Below, in pieces: positions 1 to 8,827 of a stretch of DNA of 39,883 nt. Origin of the DNA: Clostridium sp. UBA4108 (GTDB taxonomy: Bacteria; Bacillota; Clostridia; Clostridiales; Clostridiaceae); NCBI GenBank assembly GCA_002381695.1, contig DFXM01000018.1, positions 1-39,883 on the forward strand. Direction: 5' to 3'. A program made the position numbers and the translations under genes. Position 1 is the first letter of the stretch. Each line of letters starts with the position of its first letter. The notes beneath the pieces are model-generated. The model saw nothing but the letters and a program-made list of their open reading frames with translations, did not search any database and had not been told where the DNA came from.

Positions 1-100
1 TTTTGATAGATTTCTCTATCGGAATTAACTGGTTTTACCTTCTTCTCTGTTTAATTTTCAAAGACCATTTCCTCATCACTTACTAGTGACGACTCTTATA
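1..100 (-). other. 5' leader of an rRNA operon (16S gene beyond left edge)
   Basis: Read on the minus strand, bases 66-47 give GGTCTTTGAAAATTAAACAG, the boxA-like leader sequence that precedes 16S rRNA genes in clostridia and bacilli. Two short hairpins flank it: a 5-bp stem at 76-80/85-89 and a 5-bp stem at 5-9/16-20. The 16S gene itself is not in the window; it should begin just left of base 1, reading away from the origin. The identification rests on the recognised leader sequence and the promoter behind it. Confidence 0.8.
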
Positions 101-129
101 ATGTTACCAGACATTTCATTCTTTGTCAA
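101..129 (-). promoter_or_regulatory. rRNA operon promoter
   Basis: On the minus strand there is a consensus -35 TTGACA (129-124), a 17-bp spacer and a -10 TAACAT (106-101). Behind the -35, bases 130-160 read as A-runs on the transcribed strand, like an UP element. The boxA-like leader follows downstream. This is the layout of a strong rRNA promoter. Confidence 0.75.
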
Positions 130-372
130 CAACTTTTTTTAACTTTTTAAAAGAAGTTTTTATGTTGTTAATCTCACTGGTCTGTTACAGCGACAAGGAA
201 TATGTTATCATATATTATGATGTATATATGGTTTTTAAATCTTATTTTTTTATATGAATTTCTTATTTGTACATTTTTCTCCTTTTTTCTTGCATTTACT
301 TATATTGATACACTAGGATAAGTTTTATATTTAATCTAATTAAATATATATAAATAATAAGGGGGTATTTTA
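130..372. other. intergenic region before dppA
   Basis: AT-rich gap between the leftward rRNA promoter and rightward dppA. Apart from the A-tracts next to the rRNA promoter and a small palindrome (ATCATA/TATGAT, 207-221), I see no gene or clear regulatory element. No confident promoter for dppA could be picked out; a GGGGG ribosome binding site lies just before its start. Confidence 0.5.
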
Positions 373-1170
373 ATGAAAGTATTTATTAGCGCTGACATTG
401 AAGGAGTTACTGGTATATGTGATTGGGATGAAACAGAAAAAAATAAGCCTGATTATGAATACTTCAGTAAACAAATGACAAAAGAAGTATGTGCCGCTTG
501 TGAAGGTGCAATTAAAGCTGGGGCTACAGAAATATTAATAAAGGATGCTCATGATAGTGGAAGAAATTTAATTTTAAATGAATTACCTACTTGCTGCAAA
601 ATTGTACGTGGTTGGTCTGGACATCCATTCTCCATGATATATGGACTAGATGAATCTTTCGATGCTGTAATGTTCATAGGATATCATTCGCCAGCATATA
701 GCAATGGAAATCCTCTAGCACATACTATGAATGGAAATTTAAATGAAGTTTTTATAAATGGAATAAGGACTTCTGAATTTTTGTTACATTCTTTTGCTGC
801 TCAAAGTATTGGTGTTCCATCTGTATTTATAAGTGGTGATGTAGATTTAACTAATCATGCCAAAACTATAAATCCTAATATTAAAGTTTTAGGAGTTAAT
901 GAGGGTAAAGGAAATTCAGTTACTAGTATGCATCCTGATGTGGCTACTGAACTTATTAGTAAGAATGTAGAACAAGCTTTAACTGATGATTTATGTAATT
1001 ATAACATATCACTACCTGATAAGTTTGAACTTAAAGTTAGATACAATAATCATAAAGATGCATATAAAGCTTCTTTTTATCCTGGTGCAATACAATTAGA
1101 TGAAAAAACTATTTGTATTAACTTAGAAAATTATTTCGATTTATTAAGAGCTGCATCTTTTATATTTTAA
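373..1170 (+). CDS. dppA: D-aminopeptidase, M55 family (DppA-like)
   Basis: Zinc metallopeptidase that removes N-terminal D-amino acids from short peptides; probably cytoplasmic, as no signal peptide is visible. The 265-residue protein begins MKVFISADIEGVTG, typical of the family. Candidate ligands match the DppA pattern: Asp8, Glu10, His60 (KDAH), His105 (GYHS) and Glu135 (SEF), with His117 (AHT) as the likely catalytic residue. Length is close to the usual ~270, so it looks intact. The ATG follows a GGGGG ribosome binding site. It is a single gene, with no dpp transport genes beside it, and it is one of the few genes here pointing toward the origin. The physiological substrate is unknown; peptidoglycan-derived D-peptides are a guess. 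Confidence 0.85.
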   Translation: MKVFISADIEGVTGICDWDETEKNKPDYEYFSKQMTKEVCAACEGAIKAGATEILIKDAHDSGRNLILNELPTCCKIVRGWSGHPFSMIYGLDESFDAVMFIGYHSPAYSNGNPLAHTMNGNLNEVFINGIRTSEFLLHSFAAQSIGVPSVFISGDVDLTNHAKTINPNIKVLGVNEGKGNSVTSMHPDVATELISKNVEQALTDDLCNYNISLPDKFELKVRYNNHKDAYKASFYPGAIQLDEKTICINLENYFDLLRAASFIF

Positions 1171-1174
1171 TGTT

Positions 1175-1220
1175 AAAAAAATAAGAAGAAGCCAAATAAA
1201 TGGCTTCTTCTTATTTTTTA
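1175..1220. terminator. bidirectional terminator between dppA and gyrA
   Basis: A perfect 19-bp inverted repeat (1176-1194 with 1201-1219) and a 6-base loop. An A-run lies on one side and a T-run on the other, so it can terminate both convergent genes. The gyrA stop codon (1220-1218) overlaps the end of the stem. Confidence 0.9.
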
Positions 1221-3752
1221 GATTTCTTCTTTTTCAATTATATTATTTTCTAGAGATTCATTATTATCTTCAACTACATTATTTTCATCTATCTCATTAC
1301 TCTCTACAAGTTCCTTCTCTTCATTATCTTGACCTTCTATATAATTTATCTTAGCAACAGCTGCTATATTTACATCTCCCCCTGTTTTCATCAATGTAAC
1401 TCCCATTGCATTTCTGCTTTGGGTTGATATTTCACTGACATTAATTCTTATAAATATACCATCACTATTTATAAGCATTATTTCATCCATATCTTTAACA
1501 ACTCTAGCACTTACAACTTTCCCGGTCTTTTCAGTTATCTTATAGGTTTTTATACCTTTTCCACCTCTTCTTTGAAGTGTATACTCAGATATTGCAGTTC
1601 TTTTACCAAAACCTTTTTCACTTATAACTAATAATTCTTCATTTTCTTTAGCTATTATCATAGAAACAGCTATATCATCCCCTCTTAAGGTGATAGCTTT
1701 TACTCCAGTAGCAGTTCTACCCATATCTCTTACATCTTTTTCATTAAATCTTATTGAATATCCACCTTTAGTAACAAATAAGATCTCATCATTACCTTTA
1801 GTTATTCTAACTCCTACTATTTCATCATTTTCTCTAAGATTTATGGCATTTAAACCATTTTTTCTTATATTTCCAAACTTATCTAGTGAAGTTTTCTTAA
1901 TTATACCTTGCTTAGTTCCCATTACAAGGTAATTATCTCTATCAAATGTTTTTATAGTCATAACTGCCTGTATGTTTTCATTTGCATCTAGTGGTAATAT
2001 ATTTACTATGTTAGTTCCTTTAGCTGTTCTACCTGCCTCTGGAATCTCATAAGCCTTTAATTTATATGCCTTACCCCTATTAGTAAAGAATATTATATTG
2101 TTTAGAGTTGGAGTTATTAATACATGTTCAACAAAGTCATTTTCTTTAGTTGTAACTCCTTGAACTCCTCTTCCTCCTCTTTTTTGTGCATTATAAGTAT
2201 CTGCTGGTAATCTCTTTATATAACCTGCATGAGTTAATGTTATTACTACATCCTCATTGTCTATTAAATCCTCATCTTCAAAGTTATAAGGATTTTTCTC
2301 AATCGCAGTTCTTCTTTCATCACCAAACTTATCTCTTATCTCTATTAGCTCATCTTTTATTATTCCAAGAAGAATACTTTCATTATTTAAAATTGACTCT
2401 AAATATTCTATAGTTTTTAATAATTCATTATACTCTTCCTCTAGCTTTTCTCTTTCTAAGCCTGTTAATCTTTGTAACCTCATATCTAATATCGCTTGTG
2501 ATTGTTTTTCAGAAAGATTGAAGTTATTCATTAATCCTTCTTTAGCTTCTTGAGCTGTCTTAGAACTTCTAATTAAATTTATAACTTGATCTATATAATC
2601 AAGAGCGATTCTAAGTCCTTCAACGATATGAGCTCTTGCCTTAGCTTTATCTAAATCAAATATAGTTCTTCTTGTTACTACATCCTTTTGATGTGCTATA
2701 TAATATTCTAAAATTTGCTTTAGATTTAAAACCTTTGGCTCATTATCTACTAATGCTAACATTATTACTCCAAAGGTATCTTGCATCTTAGTATGTTTAT
2801 ATAGTCTATTTAACACTACATTTGCATTAGCATCCCTCTTAAGTTCTATAACAATTCTCATGCCTTCTCTATCAGATTCATCTCTAAGATCAGATATACC
2901 TTCAATTTTTTTATCCTTTACTAATTCTGCTATAGCCTCTATTAGATTTGCCTTGTTAACCTGATATGGTATCTCAGTTACAATAATTCTATTTCTGCCA
3001 TTATGTTCTTCAATCTCAGCTTTAGATCTAACAAGAATTTTTCCTCTACCGGTTTCATAGGCATTTCTTATGCCGCTTTTTCCTAATATTATACCTGCTG
3101 TTGGAAAGTCAGGTCCCTTGATTTTTGTCATCAAGTCACTTACAGTAGCTTCACTATTATCTATAAGCATTATTGTACCATCTATAACTTCAACTAAATT
3201 GTGAGGTGGTATATTGGTTGCCATACCTACAGCTATTCCTGAAGACCCATTTATTAAAAGATTAGGAAATCTAGATGGTAGAACTACTGGCTCACTTTCC
3301 TCACCATCAAAGTTAGGTATAAAATTTACAGTATTTTTATTAATATCACGAAGCATTTGAGTTGTAATTTTACTCATCTTTGACTCTGTATACCTCATTG
3401 CTGCCGCACCATCTCCATCTACAGAACCAAAGTTTCCATGACCATCAACTAATATATATCTTATAGAAAAGTCTTGAGCCATCCTTACTAGTGCATCATA
3501 AACAGAGGTATCACCGTGTGGGTGATATTTACCCAAAACATCTCCAACTATTCTTGCACATTTTCTATAGCCTTTTTCAGGAGTTATACCTAGTTCATGC
3601 ATAGAATATAATATTCTTCTATGAACTGGTTTTAATCCATCTCTCACATCAGGTAATGCCCTACCTACAATTACGCTCATGGCATAATCTATATAAGATT
3701 TTTTCATTTCATTTTTTATATCAATAGGAATTATTTTTTCTTTACTATCCAT
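1218..3752 (-). CDS. gyrA: DNA gyrase subunit A
   Basis: Breakage-reunion subunit of DNA gyrase, which introduces negative supercoils in an A2B2 complex with GyrB. The active-site Tyr121 lies in AAMRYTES. The quinolone-determining region reads YHPHGDTSVYDALVRMAQ. Thr82 sits at the position of E. coli Ser83, as in other clostridia, and Asp86 is intact, so there is no obvious resistance change. The GyrA box (QKRGGRG) opens the C-terminal beta-pinwheel, and a second similar motif (QRRGGKG) is further on. The last ~40 residues form an acidic Glu/Asn tail. I start at the ATG at 3752, 8 bases after an AGAGAGG site; a GTG three codons upstream overlaps that site. It lies 26 bp after gyrB in one operon. 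Confidence 0.97.
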   Translation of the reverse strand: MDSKEKIIPIDIKNEMKKSYIDYAMSVIVGRALPDVRDGLKPVHRRILYSMHELGITPEKGYRKCARIVGDVLGKYHPHGDTSVYDALVRMAQDFSIRYILVDGHGNFGSVDGDGAAAMRYTESKMSKITTQMLRDINKNTVNFIPNFDGEESEPVVLPSRFPNLLINGSSGIAVGMATNIPPHNLVEVIDGTIMLIDNSEATVSDLMTKIKGPDFPTAGIILGKSGIRNAYETGRGKILVRSKAEIEEHNGRNRIIVTEIPYQVNKANLIEAIAELVKDKKIEGISDLRDESDREGMRIVIELKRDANANVVLNRLYKHTKMQDTFGVIMLALVDNEPKVLNLKQILEYYIAHQKDVVTRRTIFDLDKAKARAHIVEGLRIALDYIDQVINLIRSSKTAQEAKEGLMNNFNLSEKQSQAILDMRLQRLTGLEREKLEEEYNELLKTIEYLESILNNESILLGIIKDELIEIRDKFGDERRTAIEKNPYNFEDEDLIDNEDVVITLTHAGYIKRLPADTYNAQKRGGRGVQGVTTKENDFVEHVLITPTLNNIIFFTNRGKAYKLKAYEIPEAGRTAKGTNIVNILPLDANENIQAVMTIKTFDRDNYLVMGTKQGIIKKTSLDKFGNIRKNGLNAINLRENDEIVGVRITKGNDEILFVTKGGYSIRFNEKDVRDMGRTATGVKAITLRGDDIAVSMIIAKENEELLVISEKGFGKRTAISEYTLQRRGGKGIKTYKITEKTGKVVSARVVKDMDEIMLINSDGIFIRINVSEISTQSRNAMGVTLMKTGGDVNIAAVAKINYIEGQDNEEKELVESNEIDENNVVEDNNESLENNIIEKEEI

Positions 3753-3778
3753 TTGTAACACCTCTCTTTACTATAATC

Positions 3779-5686
3779 TTAAATATCTAAGTTGCTAACC
3801 TTCTTAGCATTTTCTTGTATAAATTCTCTACGAGGTTCAACTTTATCACCCATTAGAATAGTAAATATCTCATCTGCAGCCATTGCATCATCTACAGTTA
3901 CTTGAAGCAATGTCCTAGTTTCTGGATTCATAGTGGTATCCCAAAGTTGCGTTGCATTCATCTCCCCAAGACCTTTGTATCTTTGGATATCTACACTACT
4001 ATCTTTTCCTCCTAAGTTTTGAAGTTCTCTTTCTAATTCTGGATCACTATAAGTATATATTTCCTGTTTTCCTTTTTTAATTTTGTATAATGGAGGTTGT
4101 GCAATAAATACATGACCTTTCTCAACTAACTCTCTCATATATCTATAGAATAGAGTTAACAATAATGTTCTTATGTGAGCACCATCAACATCGGCATCAG
4201 TCATTAAAATAATTTTTCCATATCTAAGTTTAGTTGTATCAAATTCATCACCTATACCTGCTCCAAATGCAGTTATCATTGATCTTATAGATTCAGAAGC
4301 AAGCATTTTATCTAATCTTTGCTTTTCTATATTCATTATTTTTCCTCTTAGAGGAAGTATAGCTTGGAATTTTCTATCTCTTCCTTGTTTTGCTGAGCCT
4401 CCTGCAGAATCTCCCTCAACTATATATATTTCACATTCCTCTGGATTTTTTGAAGAGCAATCTGCTAATTTCCCTGGTAATGATGTGCTTTCTAAAACTG
4501 ATTTTCTTCTTGTTAGTTCCCTAGCTTTTTTAGCTGCTTCTCTTGCTCTAGCAGCATTTAAACTTTTTTCTATAATGTTTTTTCCAATTGATGGGTTTTC
4601 TTCTAAAAATGAGCTTACAGTCTCTCCTAAAACAGTTTCAACTATTCCTCTAACTTCACTATTGCCAAGTTTAGTCTTTGTTTGACCTTCAAATTGCGGA
4701 TCTGTTAATTTAACAGAAACAACCGCAGTTAAACCTTCTCTAACATCTTCACCACTAAGATTTTTATCATTATCTTTTAAAAATCCAAACTTTTTACCAT
4801 AATCATTTAAAACTCTTGTTAGTGCTGTTTTAAATCCAACTAAATGTGTTCCACCTTCTATGGTATCTATGTTATTTGCAAATGAAAATAAGTTTTCATT
4901 GTAGGTATCATTGTATTGGAAAGCAATTTCTACAGAAGTAGTATTTTTTTCTCCCTCTATATAAACTGGCTCATTGTGAATTTTTCCTTTATTTCTATTT
5001 AGATATTCAACAAATGATTTTATTCCGCCTTCATAATGAAAATCATTATGCTTATCAAATCTTTCATCTGTTAATAGTATTCTAATTCCCTTATTTAGAA
5101 ATGCTAATTCTCTTAGTCTATTACTTAATGTATCATAATCAAATTCTATTGTATCAAATATCTCAGGGTCAGGTCTAAAATGAGTAGTAGTTCCATGCTC
5201 ATCTGAGTCACCTATCTTTTCAAAAGGTGTGACAACCTTCCCCCTTGAAAAACCTTGACTCCAAATATGACCCTCTCTTTTTATAGTAACTTCACATTTT
5301 TCTGACAGTGCATTAACTACAGAGGCACCAACTCCGTGTAGTCCACCAGATACTTTGTATCCTCCACCACCAAATTTTCCTCCTGCATGAAGCACAGTCA
5401 TTATAACTTCTACTGTCGGTAGGTTCATTTTAGGGTGTATGCCTACTGGCATACCTCTTCCATCATCTTTTACGGTTATAGAATTATTTTCATGTATAGT
5501 TACTTCTATGTTGCTGCAGACACCTGTCATAGCCTCATCTATACTATTATCAACTATTTCATAAACTAGATGGTGAAGTCCTCTCGCACTCGTACTTCCA
5601 ATATACATACCAGGTCTTTTTCTAACAGCCTCAAGACCTTCTAGAACTTGTATTTGATTATCATCATAATTTTGATTATTGGTCAT
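3779..5686 (-). CDS. gyrB: DNA gyrase subunit B
   Basis: ATPase subunit of gyrase, 635 residues, full length. The N-terminal GHKL ATPase shows Glu43 and Asn47 (EIVDNSIDEA), DDGRGMP and GGLHGVGASVVNALS. The C-terminal TOPRIM domain shows EGDSAGGSAKQGRDRKFQA, the metal-binding DADVDGAHI and the QRYKGLGEM tail motif. There is no large insertion like that of E. coli GyrB. The ATG follows a GGAGG site. It sits 20 bp after remB and is read in the recF-remB-gyrB-gyrA operon, moving with the replication fork. Confidence 0.97.
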   Translation of the reverse strand: MTNNQNYDDNQIQVLEGLEAVRKRPGMYIGSTSARGLHHLVYEIVDNSIDEAMTGVCSNIEVTIHENNSITVKDDGRGMPVGIHPKMNLPTVEVIMTVLHAGGKFGGGGYKVSGGLHGVGASVVNALSEKCEVTIKREGHIWSQGFSRGKVVTPFEKIGDSDEHGTTTHFRPDPEIFDTIEFDYDTLSNRLRELAFLNKGIRILLTDERFDKHNDFHYEGGIKSFVEYLNRNKGKIHNEPVYIEGEKNTTSVEIAFQYNDTYNENLFSFANNIDTIEGGTHLVGFKTALTRVLNDYGKKFGFLKDNDKNLSGEDVREGLTAVVSVKLTDPQFEGQTKTKLGNSEVRGIVETVLGETVSSFLEENPSIGKNIIEKSLNAARAREAAKKARELTRRKSVLESTSLPGKLADCSSKNPEECEIYIVEGDSAGGSAKQGRDRKFQAILPLRGKIMNIEKQRLDKMLASESIRSMITAFGAGIGDEFDTTKLRYGKIILMTDADVDGAHIRTLLLTLFYRYMRELVEKGHVFIAQPPLYKIKKGKQEIYTYSDPELERELQNLGGKDSSVDIQRYKGLGEMNATQLWDTTMNPETRTLLQVTVDDAMAADEIFTILMGDKVEPRREFIQENAKKVSNLDI

Positions 5687-5706
5687 AGTTATCCTCCTAA
5701 CTTAAA

Positions 5707-5970
5707 CTAAAACTCACAATATGAAATATTAGTTCTTTTACTTAATGTGGTTGATGATATTGGAGAAAGATAAATTTTACTTTTTTTATCAACCTCTGCA
5801 ATGATAAAAGATTTAGGCTTATCCTTGGTAATTCTTTCAACGAATCCATCCTCTTCAGCCATTCTTAGAAACTGACTTGTATCCGAACTATACATAGTGG
5901 ATTCTATATCAAAGATACCTATAACATCTTTTACAGGCACTACTATATTTTCTCCTAAATGTAGAAACAT
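5707..5970 (-). CDS. remB: RemA/RemB-family regulator (DUF370)
   Basis: Small 87-residue protein of the RemA/RemB family, matching YaaB (RemB) of Bacillus by sequence and by its position between recF and gyrB. It begins MFLHLGENIVVPVKDVIGIFD. In Bacillus, RemA and RemB activate biofilm-matrix genes; the clostridial role is unknown. The start has a strong GAGGAGG site. The gap to recF is 20 bp and to gyrB is 20 bp, so it is part of that operon. Confidence 0.85.
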   Translation of the reverse strand: MFLHLGENIVVPVKDVIGIFDIESTMYSSDTSQFLRMAEEDGFVERITKDKPKSFIIAEVDKKSKIYLSPISSTTLSKRTNISYCEF

Positions 5971-5990
5971 GTTGTTCCTCCTCTTTATAA

Positions 5991-7085
5991 TTATCTTATT
6001 TGTTCAACTAAACCCTTATTTACTCTAAAAACATTTATATTATCACTAGTTAAGTATTTATCTATATCTATTATTCCTGTACAAGTAATCAGTGTCTGAA
6101 TATTTTTAATTGAGTTCAATATATATTGTTGCCTCTTTGTGTCAAGTTCAGACAGTACATCATCAAGTAGTAATAACGGATACTCTCCTGTCAGGTTCTT
6201 TATTATATTTAGGGATGCAAATTTTATTGTTAATACTGAAGTTCTCTGCTGACCTTGAGATCCGAAAGTTTTTACATCCATTTCGTTTATAGTTATTATA
6301 AAATCGTCTCTATGAGGTCCTACGGATGTAATTCTTTTTTCTAGATCTTTATTCCTATTATTTATTAATAGATTATATAAATCTAGTTTTATATTTTCTT
6401 TTGATTTTAACTGCATAAGATAACTAAATTTAATATTTTCCATTCCACTAGTTATCTCATTATGAATTTTATCTCCAAACTCATTAAGTTTATCTATATA
6501 TTTTAGTCTTTCTTGAACAATATAGCTACCATATTCAGAAAGATTGATGTCATATATATCTAACATTGTTATGTCGCCATTAAACTTCCTTAGCACTGTA
6601 TTTCTTTCATTAAGAACTTTTTTATACATAGTTAATGCATAGTAATATTTTTTATTTAATTTACATAACTCTATATCTAAAAATCTTCTTCTATAAGCTG
6701 GAGAGTCCTTTACTATGTTTAAGTCTTCTGGTGAAAACATAACTACATTTAAAATTCCAATTAAGTCTTGAAGTTTCAATATTTTTACAGAATTCACACT
6801 GAAAGCTTTTTTACCATCTTTTAAAAATTTTATTTCTATTCTTTTATCCAATCTTTCTCGCACTATATAAGTACTTAGATAACATTCGTTTTTGTCCATC
6901 ATAATAAGCTCTCTATCTTTATTAGTTCTATGGGACTTTCCAATACTAGTATAATAAAGAGCCTCTAAAATATTTGTCTTTCCTTGTGCATTATCTCCCT
7001 GAAATACATTTGTTCCATTACACAATTCAATCTTTAATCTTTCATAATTTCTAAAATTTATTAAGTTTAAATATTTAACATACAT
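5991..7085 (-). CDS. recF: DNA replication/repair protein RecF
   Basis: SMC-like ATPase that helps load RecA at gaps. Walker A is GDNAQGKTN (residues 30-38), the ABC signature region is FGSQGQQRTS and Walker B is LLLLDDVLSELD near the C-terminus. I choose the ATG at 7085 (MYVKYLNLINFRNY), which matches the usual RecF N-terminus and has a GGGTG site before it. An ATG four codons upstream has no ribosome binding site. A strong terminator separates recF from yaaA, so recF begins a new transcription unit with remB, gyrB and gyrA. Confidence 0.95.
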   Translation of the reverse strand: MYVKYLNLINFRNYERLKIELCNGTNVFQGDNAQGKTNILEALYYTSIGKSHRTNKDRELIMMDKNECYLSTYIVRERLDKRIEIKFLKDGKKAFSVNSVKILKLQDLIGILNVVMFSPEDLNIVKDSPAYRRRFLDIELCKLNKKYYYALTMYKKVLNERNTVLRKFNGDITMLDIYDINLSEYGSYIVQERLKYIDKLNEFGDKIHNEITSGMENIKFSYLMQLKSKENIKLDLYNLLINNRNKDLEKRITSVGPHRDDFIITINEMDVKTFGSQGQQRTSVLTIKFASLNIIKNLTGEYPLLLLDDVLSELDTKRQQYILNSIKNIQTLITCTGIIDIDKYLTSDNINVFRVNKGLVEQIR

Positions 7086-7161
7086 AAAAACACCCATATA
7101 AATTATATCATAAATATATATTTACAGTATAAGTATAATCTAAAAATATACTTTTGTTTAG

Positions 7162-7193
7162 TTTACTTTTATAATTTGAATCATAAAAGTAAA
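7162..7193. repeat. inverted repeat upstream of recF operon
   Basis: A perfect 11-bp inverted repeat (TTTACTTTTAT, 7162-7172, with 7183-7193) around a 10-base centre, between the yaaA terminator and recF. It has no T-run, so it is not an obvious terminator. A protein-binding site or leader structure for the recF operon is possible. A TATAAT on the minus strand (7107-7102) could be the -10, but its -35 is poor. Confidence 0.45.
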
Positions 7194-7200
7194 TGAGGAT

Positions 7201-7241
7201 TTCCTAAAAATTAGAGGCTGAATCAACTCAGCCTCTAATTT
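7201..7241 (-). terminator. terminator of dnaA-dnaN-yaaA
   Basis: A perfect 14-bp stem (7208-7221 with 7228-7241) and 6-base loop, followed on the minus strand by TTTTT. The yaaA stop codon lies inside the stem. It separates the dnaA operon from the recF-gyrA operon. Confidence 0.92.
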
Positions 7242-7447
7242 CTTTTTACTATATAGGTTTCTCCTTGAAACTCAACTTTATCCCCAGTATATAATTTCTT
7301 TCCACGTCGTGTTTCAATTTCACCATTAACTTCTACTTCACCATTTTGAATAAAAAGCTTAGCATATGATCCTAATGAAGCAGCTCCACAAAATTTTAAA
7401 AATGAATCAAGTTTTATAAATTCGCTGTTTATTTGTACCTCTATCAT
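7235..7447 (-). CDS. yaaA: S4-domain RNA-binding protein YaaA
   Basis: A 70-residue protein that is little more than an S4 RNA-binding fold: EFIKLDSFLKFCGAASLGSYAK then IQNGEVEVNGEIETRRGKKL, ending in a short beta segment. It matches YaaA of Bacillus in length and in position between dnaN and recF. A role in ribosome assembly has been proposed for this family; that is not visible here. I choose the ATG at 7447. The GTG three codons upstream lies inside the probable ribosome binding site (AGGATGTGG). It lies 12 bp after dnaN in the same operon. Confidence 0.85.
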   Translation of the reverse strand: MIEVQINSEFIKLDSFLKFCGAASLGSYAKLFIQNGEVEVNGEIETRRGKKLYTGDKVEFQGETYIVKRN

Positions 7448-7459
7448 ATTTACCACATC

Positions 7460-8566
7460 CTAATTATTGTTTACAACCCTTACAGGTAGTAATAGATACG
7501 TACAATTATCTATTTCTGAGTTTTTAATAACGCAAGGTGTAACTGGAGATGTAAATTCCATAGTAATTTCATCTTCCTCCATAATTTTAAATACATCAAT
7601 TAAATATTTAGAATTAAATGCAATTTTTAAACTATCTCCCTGCATATTAACTTGCATTTCTTCCCTTGCTTTTCCCAATTGAGAATTAGAATTTATTACC
7701 AAAACATCATCTTGTATGTCTAATTTTACCAAATTGGTGTTTCCATCTTTAGCCATTAATGATGCTCTTTCAATACATCCTAAAATTTCATCTCTTTTAG
7801 CAGTAATTTTAAGATTATATTCTTTAGGTATTATAGAATCATATTTAATAAAGTCGCCTTCTAATAATCTAGATATAACCTTTGTATTACCTAAATTGAA
7901 TAGTATATGATTTTGAGTAAATGTTATTTGTACTTCATCGTCACTATCTTTTAAAATTTTAGATATTTCACTTAGGGTTTTTCCTGGTATTACAGCTTGT
8001 TTTTTATTGGTTTCTTGAATTTGTTCACTTCTAAAAGCTACTCTAAATCCATCTAATGCAACCATATTTAGGCTATTATCATTTATTTCTAGCAATACCC
8101 CAGTTAAAATTGGCCTAGTGTCATCTTGAGCAATTGCAAATATTGTAGATTTTATCATAGTTTTGAGAGTTTTTTGAGATACTGATAATATAATATCTTC
8201 TTCTATGCTAGGTAAACTAGGATATTCATCTGATTTCATATGTATTAGTTGAACATTTGATTTTTGACATTTAATCTCTATTTCATTATCTGATGTTGTT
8301 GTTATTCGGATATTGTCATTAGGCAATTTTCTAATTATATCTCCAAATAATCTAGAGTCTAGAACTATTGATCCTTCTTCTATGATATCAGTATATATTT
8401 TCTTTTCTATACTAACCTCAATATCAGATCCAATTAAAGTTAATACCCCTTCTTTAGCCTCAATATAAATACCTTGAAGTACAGGCATTGTTGATTTTCC
8501 TGTAATTGCCTTTTGAACATCGGATATAGCATCTTGGATTAAATTTTTCTCTATTATAAATTGCAT
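7460..8566 (-). CDS. dnaN: DNA polymerase III beta sliding clamp
   Basis: The clamp that tethers the replicative polymerase to DNA; a ring-shaped dimer of three repeated domains per subunit. The 368-residue length and the family motifs are normal: an MQFIIEKNLIQDAI N-terminus, SGGLR-region equivalents around TMPVLQGI and TRPILTGVLLEI, and a C-terminal LLLPVRVVNN ending like other clamps. The ATG follows CGGAGG. It is second in dnaA-dnaN-yaaA, separated from dnaA by the oriC unwinding region, which includes a TTATACACA box (8581-8589) just before its ribosome binding site. Confidence 0.97.
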   Translation of the reverse strand: MQFIIEKNLIQDAISDVQKAITGKSTMPVLQGIYIEAKEGVLTLIGSDIEVSIEKKIYTDIIEEGSIVLDSRLFGDIIRKLPNDNIRITTTSDNEIEIKCQKSNVQLIHMKSDEYPSLPSIEEDIILSVSQKTLKTMIKSTIFAIAQDDTRPILTGVLLEINDNSLNMVALDGFRVAFRSEQIQETNKKQAVIPGKTLSEISKILKDSDDEVQITFTQNHILFNLGNTKVISRLLEGDFIKYDSIIPKEYNLKITAKRDEILGCIERASLMAKDGNTNLVKLDIQDDVLVINSNSQLGKAREEMQVNMQGDSLKIAFNSKYLIDVFKIMEEDEITMEFTSPVTPCVIKNSEIDNCTYLLLPVRVVNNN

Positions 8567-8580
8567 TTAAATACCTCCGT

Positions 8581-8790
8581 TTATACACACAAAAAATTGG
8601 TTAGAATAGGTTAGATAATAATAAATTATTTAGTAGTAATAGTAGTAGGGGCTGTGGGTTTGTGGATAAGTGTATCAAGACCACAACAGTTCACGAAAGT
8701 GATGTAAAATAAATGTGGATAAAATTAAAATAACCTTTTGAATTTATCCACAGTATTAATAGAATAATGTTATTAGATTTTCTATCCACA
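8581..8790. other. oriC, downstream part (DnaA boxes and unwinding element)
   Basis: The dnaA-dnaN gap holds six DnaA-box-like 9-mers. TTATCCACA or near matches lie at 8744-8752 and 8782-8790 (plus strand; CTATCCACA in the second). Minus-strand copies lie at 8714-8722, 8661-8669 and, overlapping by one base, 8653-8661 (AAACCCACA). A TTATACACA lies at 8581-8589. Next to the overlapping pair, on the minus strand, come a CCCC run (8651-8648), the DnaA-trio tract TACTACTATTACTACTA (8647-8631) and an AT-rich stretch to about 8595. This is the order of the basal unwinding system known from B. subtilis, so strand opening is expected at about 8595-8630. Confidence 0.92.
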
Positions 8791-8827
8791 ATAAACTTTC
8801 AAAAAAATATAAACAACTGTTAATTAA

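Noticed and set aside
1690..2413. Rightward frames inside gyrA
   Set aside because: They are shadows of the gyrA coding frame with no ribosome binding site or recognisable protein.
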